From contig NZ_CP141606.1 of NCBI RefSeq assembly GCF_035593345.1, positions 4,278,001-4,342,000 of the forward strand: DNA of 64,000 nt, written 5' to 3'. Below the pieces are notes generated by a model. The model was not told where the DNA came from. It saw nothing but the letters and a program-made list of their open reading frames with translations, and did no database searches. A program made the position numbers and the translations under genes. The stretch's first letter is position 1; every line of letters begins with the position of its first letter. Shown here one piece after another: positions 45,245-59,326 of this stretch. Origin of the DNA: Lelliottia sp. JS-SCA-14. Lineage in GTDB: Bacteria; Pseudomonadota; Gammaproteobacteria; Enterobacterales; Enterobacteriaceae.

Positions 45245-45822
45245 AATCTGATAGACCGTCCCGGAGAAAGGGGACAAGCCTGCCATTTTTAGCCTCTGTC
45301 GGCGATGACCTGGATCAATCGCCCTGGACGGCTATTATTCATTTGAATAAAAACTCATTATTACTGCAATTTCATTCATCATTCGGGCAATGACTTTTCC
45401 TTATGTTGCAGCGGATTTTTTCACTTATCGCCCCACAGCTGTAAAACAGTGTGATGATGCGTCGCCACTGCCAGTACCAGATTATTATCCTGTAAAAAAT
45501 CCGCTATTAAGCATGGCTGAGGGATAATACCGCTTTCATATAGTGAGTCAGATCACACTCCCCTGCGCCTTACCCCTGCCTTTCGCCGATGCAAAACGCG
45601 TTAAATCTCTTTTATATTCAATGCATTAACCTTCCTTTAGCACATTTTTGCATACATAAGATTGCCATTTGACCTGTGTATCAATTCCCGATAAGTTGGA
45701 AATCCGCTGGAAGCTTTCTGGATAAGCAGCCTGCTTATCATATTTATGCAGTAATTGAGATTCCCTCTGAAGCAAGTCCTCAAACTTGTTTGACCTGTGC
45801 GAAAAGGAAATGAAGAGGGCGA
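45245..45822. other. Long regulatory region upstream of gltBD
   Basis: 578 bases without a credible gene; minus-strand frames here are shadows. It holds AT-rich stretches (45340-45420) of the kind bound by Lrp and IHF at E. coli gltB, a CRP-like site at 45541-45558 and a possible promoter (TGCAAA at 45590, TATATT at 45613). The yhcC promoter is at its left end. Confidence 0.6.
45541..45558 (+). promoter_or_regulatory. CRP-like operator upstream of gltB
   Basis: AGTGA-GTCAGA-TCACA differs from the CRP consensus TGTGA-N6-TCACA at one position. Regulation of gltBDF by CRP along with Lrp and IHF has been reported in E. coli, which makes the site plausible. Confidence 0.5.
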
Positions 45823-45927
45823 ATGCGAGGTGCGCGTATGAAACGCAAACCCCGTCGCCGCGCTCTTTCTGTGCCTGTGCGCCACGGTTCAGATGGGAAT
45901 CCCGAAGAGCCTGGGGAGGTTCACTGA
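45823..45927 (+). CDS. Small upstream reading frame before gltB (34 codons)
   Basis: Starts ATG at 45823 just after AGAGGG (a further in-frame ATG at 45838) and ends TGA at 45927, one base before the gltB ATG. The product is basic at its start ([15 protein letters not shown], 8 Arg/Lys in the first 13 residues) and acidic at its end (NPEEPGEVH). The sequence is clearly homologous to the N-terminal extension once annotated for E. coli GltB (MTRKPRRHALSVPV...), but here it is closed by a stop in a different frame. The gltB ribosome site GGGGAGG lies inside it. It may be a leader peptide that couples translation; expression is not shown. Confidence 0.5.
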   Translation: MRGARMKRKPRRRALSVPVRHGSDGNPEEPGEVH

Positions 45928-45928
45928 T

Positions 45929-48900
45929 ATGTTGTACGATAAATCCCTTGAGAAGGATAACTGTGGTTTCGGCCTGATCGCCCACATAGAAGGCGAACCT
46001 AGCCACAAGGTAGTGCGTACCGCTATACACGCACTGGCCCGTATGCAGCACCGTGGTGCAATCCTCGCTGATGGTAAAACCGGCGATGGTTGTGGCTTGC
46101 TGCTACAAAAACCGGATCGTTTCTTCCGCATCGTAGCGGAAGAGCGCGGCTGGCGTTTAGCCAAAAACTACGCTGTCGGCATGCTGTTCCTGAATCAGGA
46201 TCCTGAAAAAGCCGCCGCTTCACGCCGCATCGTCGAAGAAGAACTTCAACGCGAAACCCTGTCAATTGTCGGCTGGCGCAATGTGCCCACCAACGAAGGG
46301 GTGCTCGGTGAAATCGCCCTCTCCTCGCTGCCACGAATTGAACAGATTTTTGTGAATGCGCCTGCGGGCTGGCGTCCGCGCGATATGGAACGCCGCCTGT
46401 TCATTGCCCGTCGCCGCATTGAAAAACGTTTGCAGGAAGATAAAGAGTTCTACGTCTGTAGCCTCTCCAACCTGGTAAACATCTATAAAGGTCTGTGTAT
46501 GCCGGCTGACCTGCCGCGCTTCTACCTGGACCTCGCGGACCTGCGTCTGGAATCGGCCATTTGCCTGTTCCACCAGCGCTTCTCCACCAACACCGTCCCT
46601 CGCTGGCCGCTGGCTCAGCCGTTCCGCTATCTGGCGCACAACGGCGAGATCAACACCATCACCGGCAACCGCCAGTGGGCGCGTGCGCGTACCTATAAGT
46701 TCCAGACTCCGCTGATCCCGGATCTGCATGACGCCGCTCCATTCGTCAACGAAACAGGCTCCGACTCAAGTTCCATGGATAATATGCTGGAACTGCTGCT
46801 GGCTGGCGGGATGGATATCGTCCGTGCGATGCGTCTGCTTGTTCCGCCAGCCTGGCAGAACAACCCGGATATGGACCCGGACCTGCGCGCATTCTTCGAC
46901 TTTAACTCCATGCACATGGAGCCGTGGGATGGCCCGGCAGGTATCGTGATGTCCGATGGACGCTACGCCGCCTGTAACCTCGACCGTAACGGTCTGCGCC
47001 CGGCGCGCTACGTCATCACCAAAGATAAGCTGATCACCTGCGCCTCCGAAGTCGGGATCTGGGATTACCAGCCTGACGAAGTGGTCGAGAAAGGTCGCGT
47101 CGGCCCAGGCGAACTGATGGTTATCGATACCCGCAGCGGGCGCATCCTGCATTCGGCGGAAACCGATGACGATCTGAAAAGCCGCCATCCGTACAAAGAG
47201 TGGATGGAGACCAACGTCCGCCGTCTGGTGCCGTTCGAAGACCTGTCGAACGAGGAAGTGGGCAGCCGCGAACTGGACGACGATACCCTCGCCAGCTACC
47301 AGAAACAGTTTAACTACAGCGCCGAAGAGCTGGATTCCGTGATCCGCGTGCTCGGCGAGAATGGCCAGGAAGCGGTCGGTTCAATGGGTGACGATACCCC
47401 GTTTGCCGTGCTCTCCAGCCAGCCGCGCATCATTTACGACTACTTCCGCCAGCAGTTTGCGCAGGTAACTAACCCGCCAATCGATCCGCTGCGTGAAGCG
47501 CACGTGATGTCGCTGGCCACCAGCATCGGTCGCGAGATGAACGTCTTCTGCGAAGCCGAAGGCCAGGCGCACCGCCTGAGCTTTAAGTCGCCGATTCTGC
47601 TGTACTCCGATTTCAAACAGCTCACCACCATGACCGAAGATCACTATCGCGCCGACACGCTCGATATTACCTTCGACGTGACCGAAACGAGCCTCGAAGA
47701 GACGGTGAAAGCCCTGTGCGATCAGGCCGAGCAGATGGTGCGTAACGGCACCGTTCTGCTGGTGCTGTCCGACCGCAACATCGCCAAAAACCGTCTGCCA
47801 GTTCCGGCACCGATGGCGGTGGGCGCGATTCAGACTCGCCTGGTCGATAAGAGCCTGCGCTGCGATGCCAACATCATCGTAGAAACTGCCAGCGCCCGCG
47901 ACCCGCACCACTTTGCCGTGCTGTTGGGCTTTGGCGCGACGGCCATTTATCCGTACCTGGCGTACGAAACGCTGGCGAAACTGGTCGACACTCACGCGAT
48001 CGAAAAAGATTACCGCGCGGTGATGCTGAACTACCGTAACGGCATCAACAAAGGCCTGTACAAGATCATGTCCAAAATGGGCATCTCGACCATCGCCTCT
48101 TACCGCTGCTCGAAACTCTTCGAAGCCGTCGGTCTGCACGATGACGTCGCGGATCTCTGCTTCCAGGGCGTGATCAGCCGCATCGGCGGGGCGGGTTTCT
48201 CTGACTTCCAGCAGGACCTGATGAACCTGTCGAAGCGCGCATGGCTGGCGCGCAAACCGCTGGATCAGGGCGGCTTGCTGAAATACGTTCACGGTGGCGA
48301 ATACCACGCCTATAACCCGGACGTGGTGAAAACCCTGCAAGAGGCGGTTCAGAGCGGCGAATACAGCGATTATCAGCAATATTCGAAACTGGTTAACGAG
48401 CGCCCGGCGGCAACGCTGCGCGATCTGCTGGCGGTGAATCCGAACGGCGAAACCGTCAGTATCAATGACGTTGAACCGGCGAGCGAACTGTATAAACGCT
48501 TTGATACGGCAGCGATGTCCATCGGCGCACTCAGCCCGGAAGCACACGAAGCGCTGGCCGAAGCGATGAACAGCATCGGTGGGAACTCGAACTCCGGCGA
48601 AGGCGGCGAAGATCCTGCGCGCTATGGCACCAACAAAGTGTCGCGCATCAAGCAGGTGGCCTCCGGTCGCTTTGGCGTGACGCCAGCGTACCTGGTCAAC
48701 GCCGACGTGATTCAGATTAAAGTCGCTCAGGGTGCAAAACCGGGCGAAGGCGGTCAGTTACCGGGTGACAAAGTCACACCGTACATCGCCAAACTGCGCT
48801 ACTCGGTGCCGGGCGTGACGCTGATCTCCCCGCCGCCGCACCACGATATCTACTCTATCGAGGATTTGGCGCAGCTGATTTTCGACCTGAAACAGGTCAA

Positions 48901-50389
48901 CCCGAAAGCGATGATCTCCGTGAAGCTGGTTTCCGAACCAGGCGTTGGCACCATCGCCACCGGTGTGGCAAAAGCCTACGCGGATCTGATCACCATCGCG
49001 GGCTATGACGGCGGGACAGGCGCAAGCCCACTCTCCTCCGTGAAATACGCGGGTTGTCCGTGGGAGCTGGGCCTGGTGGAAACCCAGCAGGCGCTGGTCG
49101 CTAACGGTCTGCGCCACAAGATCCGTCTGCAGGTGGATGGCGGCCTGAAAACCGGTCTCGACATCATCAAAGCCGCGATTCTCGGCGCTGAAAGCTTCGG
49201 CTTCGGTACCGGGCCAATGGTGGCGCTGGGCTGTAAATACCTGCGTATTTGTCACCTGAACAACTGCGCAACGGGCGTGGCAACTCAGGACGAAAAACTG
49301 CGTAAGAACCACTACCACGGTCTGCCGTTCAAAGTGACCAACTACTTTGAATTCATCGCCCGCGAAACCCGCGAGCTGATGGCGCAGCTGGGCGTGAAGC
49401 GTCTGGTAGATCTGATTGGCCGTACCGACCTGCTGAAAGAGCTGGAAGGGTTTACCGCCAAGCAGCAGAAACTGGAGCTGTCCCGTCTGCTGGAAACCGC
49501 CGAGCCGCACGCTGGCAAAGCCGTTTACTGCACCGAGAACAACCCACCGTTCGACAACGGCGTGCTGAACGCGCAGCTGTTGCAGCAGGCGAAATCCTAC
49601 GTTGATGACAAACAGAGCAAAACGTTCTGGTTTGATATCCGCAACACCGACCGCTCTGTGGGGGCAACGCTTTCTGGCTACATCGCGCAAACCCATGGCG
49701 ATCAGGGGCTGGCAGCCGATCCGATTGTCGCGCACTTCAGCGGGACTGCGGGTCAGAGCTTCGGCGTCTGGAATGCGGGCGGCGTTGAGCTGTACCTGAC
49801 CGGCGATGCCAACGACTACGTCGGTAAAGGCATGGCGGGCGGTCTGCTGGCGGTGCGTCCTCCGGTCGGTTCTGCGTTCCGCAGCCACGAAGCAAGCATC
49901 ATCGGTAACACCTGTCTGTACGGCGCGACCGGCGGACGTCTGTTTGCCGCGGGCCGTGCGGGCGAGCGTTTTGCGGTACGTAACTCCGGTGCTATCACCG
50001 TTGTGGAAGGTATCGGCGATAACGGCTGTGAATACATGACCGGCGGGATTGTCTGCGTAATGGGCAAAACCGGCGTCAACTTCGGCGCAGGCATGACGGG
50101 CGGTTTCGCCTACGTCCTGGACGAAGACGGTGAGTTCCGTAAACGCGTTAACCCGGAACTGGTAGAAGTGCTGGACGTTGAAACACTGGCGATCCACGAA
50201 GAGCATCTGCGCGGTCTGATTACCGAGCACGTGCAGCATACCGGTTCTTCCCGCGGGGAAGAGATCCTGGCGAACTGGCCTGCGTTCTCAGCGAAATTCG
50301 CGTTGGTTAAACCGAAGTCCAGCGATGTTAAAGCACTGTTGGGTCACCGTAGTCGTAGCGCAGCAGAGCTGCGTGTGCAGGCGCAGTAA
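45929..50389 (+). CDS. gltB: Glutamate synthase (NADPH) large subunit
   Basis: Transfers the glutamine amide to 2-oxoglutarate, giving two glutamates; central to ammonia assimilation. From 45929 the protein has 1486 residues. The propeptide [11 protein letters not shown] precedes the catalytic N-terminal nucleophile Cys12 (CGFGLIAH) of the class II amidotransferase domain. The central domain, the FMN-binding synthase domain ([14 protein letters not shown]) and the 3Fe-4S cysteines [12 protein letters not shown] are followed by the GXGXG beta-helix domain. A stop one base before the ATG rules out the longer N-terminus that has been annotated in E. coli. Confidence 0.98.
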   Translation: MLYDKSLEKDNCGFGLIAHIEGEPSHKVVRTAIHALARMQHRGAILADGKTGDGCGLLLQKPDRFFRIVAEERGWRLAKNYAVGMLFLNQDPEKAAASRRIVEEELQRETLSIVGWRNVPTNEGVLGEIALSSLPRIEQIFVNAPAGWRPRDMERRLFIARRRIEKRLQEDKEFYVCSLSNLVNIYKGLCMPADLPRFYLDLADLRLESAICLFHQRFSTNTVPRWPLAQPFRYLAHNGEINTITGNRQWARARTYKFQTPLIPDLHDAAPFVNETGSDSSSMDNMLELLLAGGMDIVRAMRLLVPPAWQNNPDMDPDLRAFFDFNSMHMEPWDGPAGIVMSDGRYAACNLDRNGLRPARYVITKDKLITCASEVGIWDYQPDEVVEKGRVGPGELMVIDTRSGRILHSAETDDDLKSRHPYKEWMETNVRRLVPFEDLSNEEVGSRELDDDTLASYQKQFNYSAEELDSVIRVLGENGQEAVGSMGDDTPFAVLSSQPRIIYDYFRQQFAQVTNPPIDPLREAHVMSLATSIGREMNVFCEAEGQAHRLSFKSPILLYSDFKQLTTMTEDHYRADTLDITFDVTETSLEETVKALCDQAEQMVRNGTVLLVLSDRNIAKNRLPVPAPMAVGAIQTRLVDKSLRCDANIIVETASARDPHHFAVLLGFGATAIYPYLAYETLAKLVDTHAIEKDYRAVMLNYRNGINKGLYKIMSKMGISTIASYRCSKLFEAVGLHDDVADLCFQGVISRIGGAGFSDFQQDLMNLSKRAWLARKPLDQGGLLKYVHGGEYHAYNPDVVKTLQEAVQSGEYSDYQQYSKLVNERPAATLRDLLAVNPNGETVSINDVEPASELYKRFDTAAMSIGALSPEAHEALAEAMNSIGGNSNSGEGGEDPARYGTNKVSRIKQVASGRFGVTPAYLVNADVIQIKVAQGAKPGEGGQLPGDKVTPYIAKLRYSVPGVTLISPPPHHDIYSIEDLAQLIFDLKQVNPKAMISVKLVSEPGVGTIATGVAKAYADLITIAGYDGGTGASPLSSVKYAGCPWELGLVETQQALVANGLRHKIRLQVDGGLKTGLDIIKAAILGAESFGFGTGPMVALGCKYLRICHLNNCATGVATQDEKLRKNHYHGLPFKVTNYFEFIARETRELMAQLGVKRLVDLIGRTDLLKELEGFTAKQQKLELSRLLETAEPHAGKAVYCTENNPPFDNGVLNAQLLQQAKSYVDDKQSKTFWFDIRNTDRSVGATLSGYIAQTHGDQGLAADPIVAHFSGTAGQSFGVWNAGGVELYLTGDANDYVGKGMAGGLLAVRPPVGSAFRSHEASIIGNTCLYGATGGRLFAAGRAGERFAVRNSGAITVVEGIGDNGCEYMTGGIVCVMGKTGVNFGAGMTGGFAYVLDEDGEFRKRVNPELVEVLDVETLAIHEEHLRGLITEHVQHTGSSRGEEILANWPAFSAKFALVKPKSSDVKALLGHRSRSAAELRVQAQ

Positions 50390-51817
<1,428 letters not shown>

Positions 51818-51822
51818 AAGCG

Positions 51823-53180
<1,358 letters not shown>

Positions 53181-53184
<4 letters not shown>

Positions 53185-54668
53185 TTCACCGCCTCGCGCT
53201 CGCTTTTGATGCTGCCAAAAGGTACGGCACCGCTGAACGGTTTACCGTCGATGGCATCGTGCGTGCGCAGCGCTTCCGGGCGGATCCAGCGCTGGACGCG
53301 GGACGGCATATCCAGACCGATCAAAAGGATCACCACGAACGTCAGACCAAACGACAGAGATCCCAGCGCGGTACCCAGTTCAAGGCGCTGCGCCAGCAGT
53401 GCGCCGATAATCGGGGCGAGTGCGCCGCCCAGTGCGCCGACGTTATAGGTAAAGCCAAGGCCCGCCGCGCGCTGATCCGTATCGAAGTAGCCGCCAATCA
53501 GTTTCGGTAAAATCCCGGAGATCCCCTGCCCCAGCATCTGCTGGAAGAAGAGCAGCAGGCCAAGCACCCAGATATTGGACCCGCCGATCGCGAACACCGG
53601 AATGATCAGCAGCTGCGAGGCCAGCAGGCTGCAGACGTACGCCTTGCGGGTACCCAGCCAGTCGCCGAGGAAACCGCCGACACAGCAGCCCACTGCCGCG
53701 CCAAAACCGCTGAAGAACAGCACGTGTGCGACCGTCATCGGATCGTAGGCGAGATCCGTTTTCAGATACGTGGGCAGCAGCGCCTGAATCGGCCATGAAT
53801 AGAGGAATGCGAAGAGCACAACGACCATCAATGTGACGCCCGTCGGCCAGCGTTTGCCGCTGCTTTGCACCATAAAGCTGATGAACACGCAGGCGCACAG
53901 CAGCCCCAGAATCACCACCAGCCCGGCGTTGTTCAGCTCCCCGGCGAAACAGAGCCACAGCGCGGTTCCGGCAAAAAGCGTCATCACGATATTGATGAGA
54001 CGATACTTGCCGCGATAGAGAATATCGACCATCGTGCGCACCGGCGCTTTACCTTCGTGCTTCGCTTTCCAGTCTTCCGCTTCGGGAATGTTTTTTCGCA
54101 GCCACAGGGCAAAAATGATCGGCAGGATGCCGATGAAGAACAGCGCACGCCAGCCCCACACGGGAACGACCAGGCTGTAGATCTGCGCCGCGACCACTGC
54201 ACCGATGGAAAAACCGGAGATTAAAAAGCCGCTGGCTTTATTGCGCAGATGTTTCGGCCAGCTTTCGATGACATAGGTCGCGCTGGAGCCGTATTCGCCT
54301 GCCATGCCCATGCCGATCACCATCCGGGCGATAAACATGGTGACGTAGCCCGGCGCAAACCCGCACGCCAGCGTACCGCAGGAGAAGAGGACGATACTGG
54401 TGATCATCGCCAGCTTGCGGCCGTAGCGATCGCCCATCGCGCCCAGTAGCAGGCCGCCAAACCAGCGCGAGATAAAGGCGGCAGAAATCAGGCTGGCTGC
54501 TTCCACCGTCGTTAAACCAAATTCACTTTTGACTTCTGTTAACACCAGCGCGATCAAAACAAAATCAAAGCCATCAAGCAGATATCCCAGCCAGGCGGCG
54601 GAGAATGCGCGCCACTGTGGGCGGGAAAGATGGCGGTACCACGGGATGCTTTGGGTAGAAATACTCAT
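53181..54668 (-). CDS. nanT: Sialic acid transporter NanT
   Basis: Major facilitator, proton symporter for N-acetylneuraminate. The 495 residues match E. coli NanT, with the extra two central helices typical of this protein (14 rather than 12). MFS motifs [10 protein letters not shown] and the mirrored [12 protein letters not shown] are present. It follows nanA after a REP cluster of about 170 bases and is directly coupled to nanK. Confidence 0.97.
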
Positions 54669-54699
54669 AACACTCTCCCGACGAATTCTGTGTTGTATT

Positions 54700-54834
54700 G
54701 CCGGACGATGGGTTCACATCATCCGGCGTACATGTGTGTTTGCTTTTGCCGGATGACGGCTTCGCCTTATCCGGCCTACGTATATGCGAATCGATCATGT
54801 TTTGTAGGCCGGATAAGCGAAGCGCCATCCGGCA
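54700..54834. repeat. REP cluster between nanA and nanT
   Basis: Three palindromic units of the form GCCGGATGRCGGCTTCGCC or its inverse (plus strand: GCCGGACGATGGGTTCACAT..., GCCGGATGACGGCTTCGCC, and GGATAAGCGAAGCGCCATCC). They sit inside the nan operon and could stabilise the upstream nanA message and lower nanT expression. Confidence 0.9.
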
Positions 54835-54839
54835 AGAAA

Positions 54840-55733
54840 TCAGCGCTTATCAGCCAGCAGTTGCTCTGCGAGGGCTTTCAGCTCCGGCAGGTACTGCTCC
54901 GCGACCGGGGCAAAAGGCTTACGGCACAGCGGAACGGCGACCACGTCCATATAGTGCAGAACGGTTTTCAGGCCACGGAACACGCCGACTTTGATCAGCA
55001 GGTCGATAACCTTGTTGCACTCGCTTTGCAGACGCTGCGCGGTGGCGTTGTCCCCTTCACGGATCGCGCTGGCGATAGCCTGATAGCGTGCGCCCATGAT
55101 GTTGTACGTGCTGCCGATCCCGCCGTCCGCGCCCGCCAGCAGACCAGAGGCGAAGATCTCGTCGTAGCCGTTATAAAGCACCAGATCCGGATGCGCGCGG
55201 CGGATCTGCTCCATCTGGAAGAGATCGCCGGAGGTCTGTTTCAGGGCGCTAACGCCCGGCAGCGTCACCAGCGTATTAATTTGATCGAGGGATAACTTCA
55301 CGCCGCTCAGCGCCGGAATGTTGTACACCACCATCGGCAAACCATCCGACGAATCAATGATTGCACGGTAGTGGTCGCAGTGTTCTTCAAAGCTGAAGGG
55401 ATAGTAGAAGGGTGTGACCGCCGACACAGCGTCGAAGCCGTTACGGCTGGCCGCGGCCGCGAGCTGCTGGCTTTCCGCCGTGCTGACGCAGCCGACATGG
55501 GCGATCAGCGTCACTTTGCCCTTCGCCTCTTCTGCCACGATCTCCAGCACCTGCTCGCGCTCGGCGAGGCTCTGCACAAAGGCTTCGCCCGTTGAGCCGC
55601 CCACGTACAGGCCGTCGATACCCTGCTGAATGTTGAACTGCACCAGGCGGCGCAGGCTCTCTTTATCCAGCGCCTGCTGTGAATTGAACGGGGTCAGGAG
55701 TGCGGCCATCACGCCACGTAATTGCTTTGCCAT
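54840..55733 (-). CDS. nanA: N-acetylneuraminate lyase
   Basis: Aldolase that cleaves sialic acid to ManNAc and pyruvate. The 297 residues form a DHDPS-type TIM barrel. Schiff-base Lys165 (SALKQTSGD) and Tyr137 ([10 protein letters not shown]) are at the E. coli positions, and the pyruvate-binding GGSTGE is at 46-51. TTGAGG lies 7 bases before the ATG. First gene of the operon, downstream of the NanR operator. Confidence 0.97.
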   Translation of the reverse strand: MAKQLRGVMAALLTPFNSQQALDKESLRRLVQFNIQQGIDGLYVGGSTGEAFVQSLAEREQVLEIVAEEAKGKVTLIAHVGCVSTAESQQLAAAASRNGFDAVSAVTPFYYPFSFEEHCDHYRAIIDSSDGLPMVVYNIPALSGVKLSLDQINTLVTLPGVSALKQTSGDLFQMEQIRRAHPDLVLYNGYDEIFASGLLAGADGGIGSTYNIMGARYQAIASAIREGDNATAQRLQSECNKVIDLLIKVGVFRGLKTVLHYMDVVAVPLCRKPFAPVAEQYLPELKALAEQLLADKR

Positions 55734-55767
55734 AGATACCTCAAGTGATGTTTGGTCTGTTTATCGA

Positions 55768-55790
55768 TATACCTTTATACCTGTTATACC
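55768..55790 (-). promoter_or_regulatory. NanR operator, three GGTATA repeats
   Basis: On the minus strand three direct GGTATA hexamers lie at 55790-55785, 55781-55776 and 55773-55768, 8-9 bases apart, 35 bases before the nanA start. E. coli NanR binds exactly this repeat at nanA and is displaced by N-acetylneuraminate. The first repeat continues as TATAAC and may overlap a -10 box. Confidence 0.92.
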
Positions 55791-55853
55791 AGATCAAATA
55801 ATCAGCACCCCATACAGAACGCTTATATTGCGATCTGCTTCACTAAAGGATCG

Positions 55854-56636
55854 TTATTTTTTCTTTTTGGATCCCTGGCCGATGGCGTGCCAGGTGGCGG
55901 AAACGCTGTTGAGATGGGTTTGCAGCGCGCGGTCGGCTTCATCGGGGTCGCGGCGGCGGATGGCGTCAACAATGGCGATATGCTGCTGATAGCTCACGTC
56001 GTTGTGCTGATACAGCTCGGCGTCGGAGACTTTCGGACGGGCGGCGATCAGCCAGTCGAGCAGCGCGACGTGGATCGCCATAAAGATTGGGTTGCCGGGG
56101 ATCTCCGCCAGTACGCGGTGGAAATCGACGTCAGAGCGGATAAACAGCGCGTTATCGTTGAGTGACTGGCTGTTAATTTCCAGCGCTTTCGACAGGCGTT
56201 CCACCTGTTCGTCCGTGGCGTATTCCGCCGCGTAACGCACCAGGCTCGACTCAAAAAAGAGCCGCAGCTGTTCGAAATGGGTAATACCGCCCGGCTGGGT
56301 GAGGAAATCCTTCGCCATGCCGGAGAGTTCGCTGATGATGGTGTCGGCTGAAGGCATTGAGACGCGGGCGCGTTCGCCGTTGTTGATTTGCACCAGCCCT
56401 TTGCGCTTGAGAGCGGCCAGCGCTTCGCGGACCGATGGGCGGCCGACGTTGAAAAACTCCATCAGTTCACGTTCAGAAGGGAGTTGTTCACCCTGGGCAA
56501 ACTCCTGACGGCGGATCATCTGCTCCAGCTCTTCTTCCACCATATCGGAGAGTTTTTTACGCGCCAGCGGGCGACGACGCAAACTGCGACCAAGGGTTTC
56601 GGTTGAATTTTCCGCCTGAAGATCAAATGGTTTCAT
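55854..56636 (-). CDS. nanR: Sialic acid-responsive repressor NanR
   Basis: GntR-family (FadR subfamily) regulator that represses nan genes until it binds N-acetylneuraminate. N-terminal winged helix (about 30-100, with [20 protein letters not shown]), then an FCD ligand domain with metal-binding His and Asp ([14 protein letters not shown]). The start at 56636 ([11 protein letters not shown]) gives 260 residues; E. coli NanR has 263 with a slightly different N-terminus. It is upstream of nanA on the same strand and has its own promoter region. Confidence 0.95.
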   Translation of the reverse strand: MKPFDLQAENSTETLGRSLRRRPLARKKLSDMVEEELEQMIRRQEFAQGEQLPSERELMEFFNVGRPSVREALAALKRKGLVQINNGERARVSMPSADTIISELSGMAKDFLTQPGGITHFEQLRLFFESSLVRYAAEYATDEQVERLSKALEINSQSLNDNALFIRSDVDFHRVLAEIPGNPIFMAIHVALLDWLIAARPKVSDAELYQHNDVSYQQHIAIVDAIRRRDPDEADRALQTHLNSVSATWHAIGQGSKKKK

Positions 56637-56721
56637 AAAGACTCGGGTCAGAAGAGTGACAATCAGTGACAACGATTCATCATAACACAGGATTTTTGGC
56701 TGGGCGAAAAGCCCTGAATAG

Positions 56722-56747
56722 CAAAACAGGCCCATCGGGCCTGTTCA
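56722..56747 (-). terminator. Terminator after sspB
   Basis: Perfect 9-bp stem (AACAGGCCC / GGGCCTGTT, 3-base loop) followed by TTTTGC on the minus strand, 3 bases past the sspB stop. Confidence 0.75.
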
Positions 56748-56748
56748 G

Positions 56749-57246
56749 TTATTTCACAACGCGTAACGCTGGACGGCCACCGCGCGGCGGCGGATCGTCA
56801 TCAGGGTCATTGTCGTTATCGTGATCCGGCTTGTCGCCATCGATGATCGACATCACCGTTTCGCTTTCGCTGTCGGGTGAACCGTCTTCATCGTTAAGGC
56901 TGGTGACATCTTCGTCATAAGCCGCTTCCGGTTCAAACATCGTGCCCGCACCGTTTTCACGCGCGTAGACTGCCAAAACAGCAGCCAGCGGCACAGAAAC
57001 CTGACGCGGAACACCGCCGAAACGCGCGTTGAAGCGCACTTCGTCGTTAGCCAGTTCCAGATTACCCACCGCGCGTGGCGCGATGTTCAGAACGATCTGC
57101 CCATCACGTGCGTATTCCATCGGAACGCTCACGCCCGGTAACGTCACATCCACTACCAGGTGCGGCGTAAGCTGGTTGTCCAGCAGCCATTCATAGAAGG
57201 CACGCAGCAGATACGGACGGCGTGGAGACAGCTGTGACATTTCCAC
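56749..57246 (-). CDS. sspB: ClpXP protease specificity-enhancing factor SspB
   Basis: Adaptor that delivers ssrA-tagged proteins to ClpXP. The 165 residues have the folded substrate-binding domain (about 1-110), an acidic linker and the short C-terminal ClpX-binding tail RGGRPALRVVK. It lies 5 bases after sspA, forming the usual sspAB operon. Confidence 0.97.
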   Translation of the reverse strand: MEMSQLSPRRPYLLRAFYEWLLDNQLTPHLVVDVTLPGVSVPMEYARDGQIVLNIAPRAVGNLELANDEVRFNARFGGVPRQVSVPLAAVLAVYARENGAGTMFEPEAAYDEDVTSLNDEDGSPDSESETVMSIIDGDKPDHDNDNDPDDDPPPRGGRPALRVVK

Positions 57247-57251
57247 AATCG

Positions 57252-57890
57252 TTAACCTCGACCAAGACGCATTTCGCGTTCCGGTTCTGTCAGAGAAGCC
57301 AGGAAAGAGTCGCGCTCAAACACGCGAGTCATGTAGCCTTTCAGCTCTTTCGCGCCAGGACCGCTGAACTCTACGCCCAGTGCCTGCAGGCGCCACAGCA
57401 GCGGAGCCAGGTAGCAATCGACAAGGCTGAACTCGTCGCTCAAGAAGAATGGCTTCTGACCAAACACCGGAGCAATCGCCAGCAGCTCTTCACGCAGTTG
57501 CTTACGCGCCGCGTCTGCTTCAGAGGATGAACCGTTCACGATCACGTTCATCAGGGTGTACCAGTCTTTCTCGATACGCTGCATGTACAGGCGGCTTTCA
57601 CCACGCGCAACCGGATAAACCGGCATCAGCGGCGGATGAGGGAATCGCTCATCCAGATATTCCATAATGATGCGGGATTCCCACAGGGTCAGCTCGCGAT
57701 CCACCAGCGTTGGTACGCTCTGGTTCGGGTTGAGATCGATCAGATCCTGAGGTGGGTTATCCTTTTCCACATGCTCGATCTCAAAACTGACACCTTTCTC
57801 GGCCAGCACGATACGAACCTGATGGCTATAAATGTCAGTAGGACCAGAAAACAGCGTCATTACCGAACGTTTGTTGGCAGCGACAGCCAT
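57252..57890 (-). CDS. sspA: Stringent starvation protein A
   Basis: RNA polymerase-associated protein with a glutathione-transferase fold but no transferase activity; in E. coli it lowers H-NS and supports stationary-phase acid tolerance and phage P1 late transcription. The 212 residues are nearly identical to E. coli. A GGAGG site precedes the ATG. Downstream of rpsI but separated by a strong terminator and 308 bases. Confidence 0.97.
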   Translation of the reverse strand: MAVAANKRSVMTLFSGPTDIYSHQVRIVLAEKGVSFEIEHVEKDNPPQDLIDLNPNQSVPTLVDRELTLWESRIIMEYLDERFPHPPLMPVYPVARGESRLYMQRIEKDWYTLMNVIVNGSSSEADAARKQLREELLAIAPVFGQKPFFLSDEFSLVDCYLAPLLWRLQALGVEFSGPGAKELKGYMTRVFERDSFLASLTEPEREMRLGRG

Positions 57891-58198
57891 GAAAACCTCC
57901 AGGTATATTCAGAATATTACTGCTACCGGCCCGGGGGCCAGCCAGATGATTTGTTACCCATCCCAGGAACAAACTCTATCGCTCAAAAATCGAACAAAAG
58001 TGGTGTATTCACTGACATTTGGGCAGAAAATTGGATGATAGTTTACCAGATTTTGCAGGCTTTGTGGTGAGGGGATTCTGGAAATACGGAAAAAGAGCTG
58101 AGAATCAAATAAATACTGTGGATAACCGTCGGATTATCCATAAAAAAAACCCGCCGAAGCGGGTTTTTCGCCAATCTCTCTGCCGAAGCAGAAAAAAA
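57891..58198. other. Intergenic region sspA-rpsI
   Basis: 308 bases without a gene. The right end holds the rpsI terminator; the rest should contain the sspA promoter. Just before the sspA ribosome site is a short palindrome ATATTC-A-GAATAT (57905-57917) of unknown meaning. No small RNA or repeat was recognised. Confidence 0.5.
58142..58168 (-). terminator. Terminator of the rplM-rpsI operon
   Basis: Perfect 8-bp stem (AAACCCGC / GCGGGTTT, tetraloop) followed by a run of T on the minus strand, 30 bases past the rpsI stop. Confidence 0.92.
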
Positions 58199-58594
<396 letters not shown>

Positions 58595-58606
58595 CTATAA
58601 TCCCGA

Positions 58607-59059
<453 letters not shown>

Positions 59060-59283
59060 TTACACGTTGGTGAACACCCAAACGTTTTAAAAGTTGAGGC
59101 TCACACGACAAAGTCCGGCAAACCTACCCCTTCGAATAGCCTATGCCAGCACATAGAAAGTTTTGGGAAAAAAACCTTCTCGTAACGTGGGGTCGCAAGA
59201 TTATAGAGAAGTCGAGGTCAAAGATCGACCCTTAAATGTGATTAGTCGCAAGGTTTTCGAGCATAGCCTCTATGCGGCCTGAT

Positions 59284-59319
59284 GCCCTCACCCCCAGCCC
59301 CTCTCCCACAGGGAGAGGG
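59284..59319. repeat. Dispersed GC-rich palindrome (CCCTCTCCC repeat)
   Basis: CCCTCACCCCCAGC is followed by a 9-bp stem CCCTCTCCC-ACA-GGGAGAGGG. This form recurs between genes in many enterobacterial genomes. It lies 8 bases past the zapE stop and may act as its 3' hairpin, although no T-run follows on the minus strand. Confidence 0.7.
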
Positions 59320-59326
59320 TAGCGTA

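Noticed and set aside
45626..46051. Minus-strand frame of 141 codons across the gltB leader and start
   Set aside because: It overlaps the gltB start and the conserved leader, has no resemblance to known proteins and lacks a convincing ribosome site.
48758..50239. A 493-codon open frame antisense to gltB (and 47381-48547 likewise)
   Set aside because: Mirror frames of a highly conserved GC-rich gene; no recognisable motif or start signal.
57905..57917. ATATTC-A-GAATAT palindrome before sspA as an operator
   Set aside because: Short and AT-rich, with no known regulator or second copy seen; kept only as a remark in the intergenic entry.
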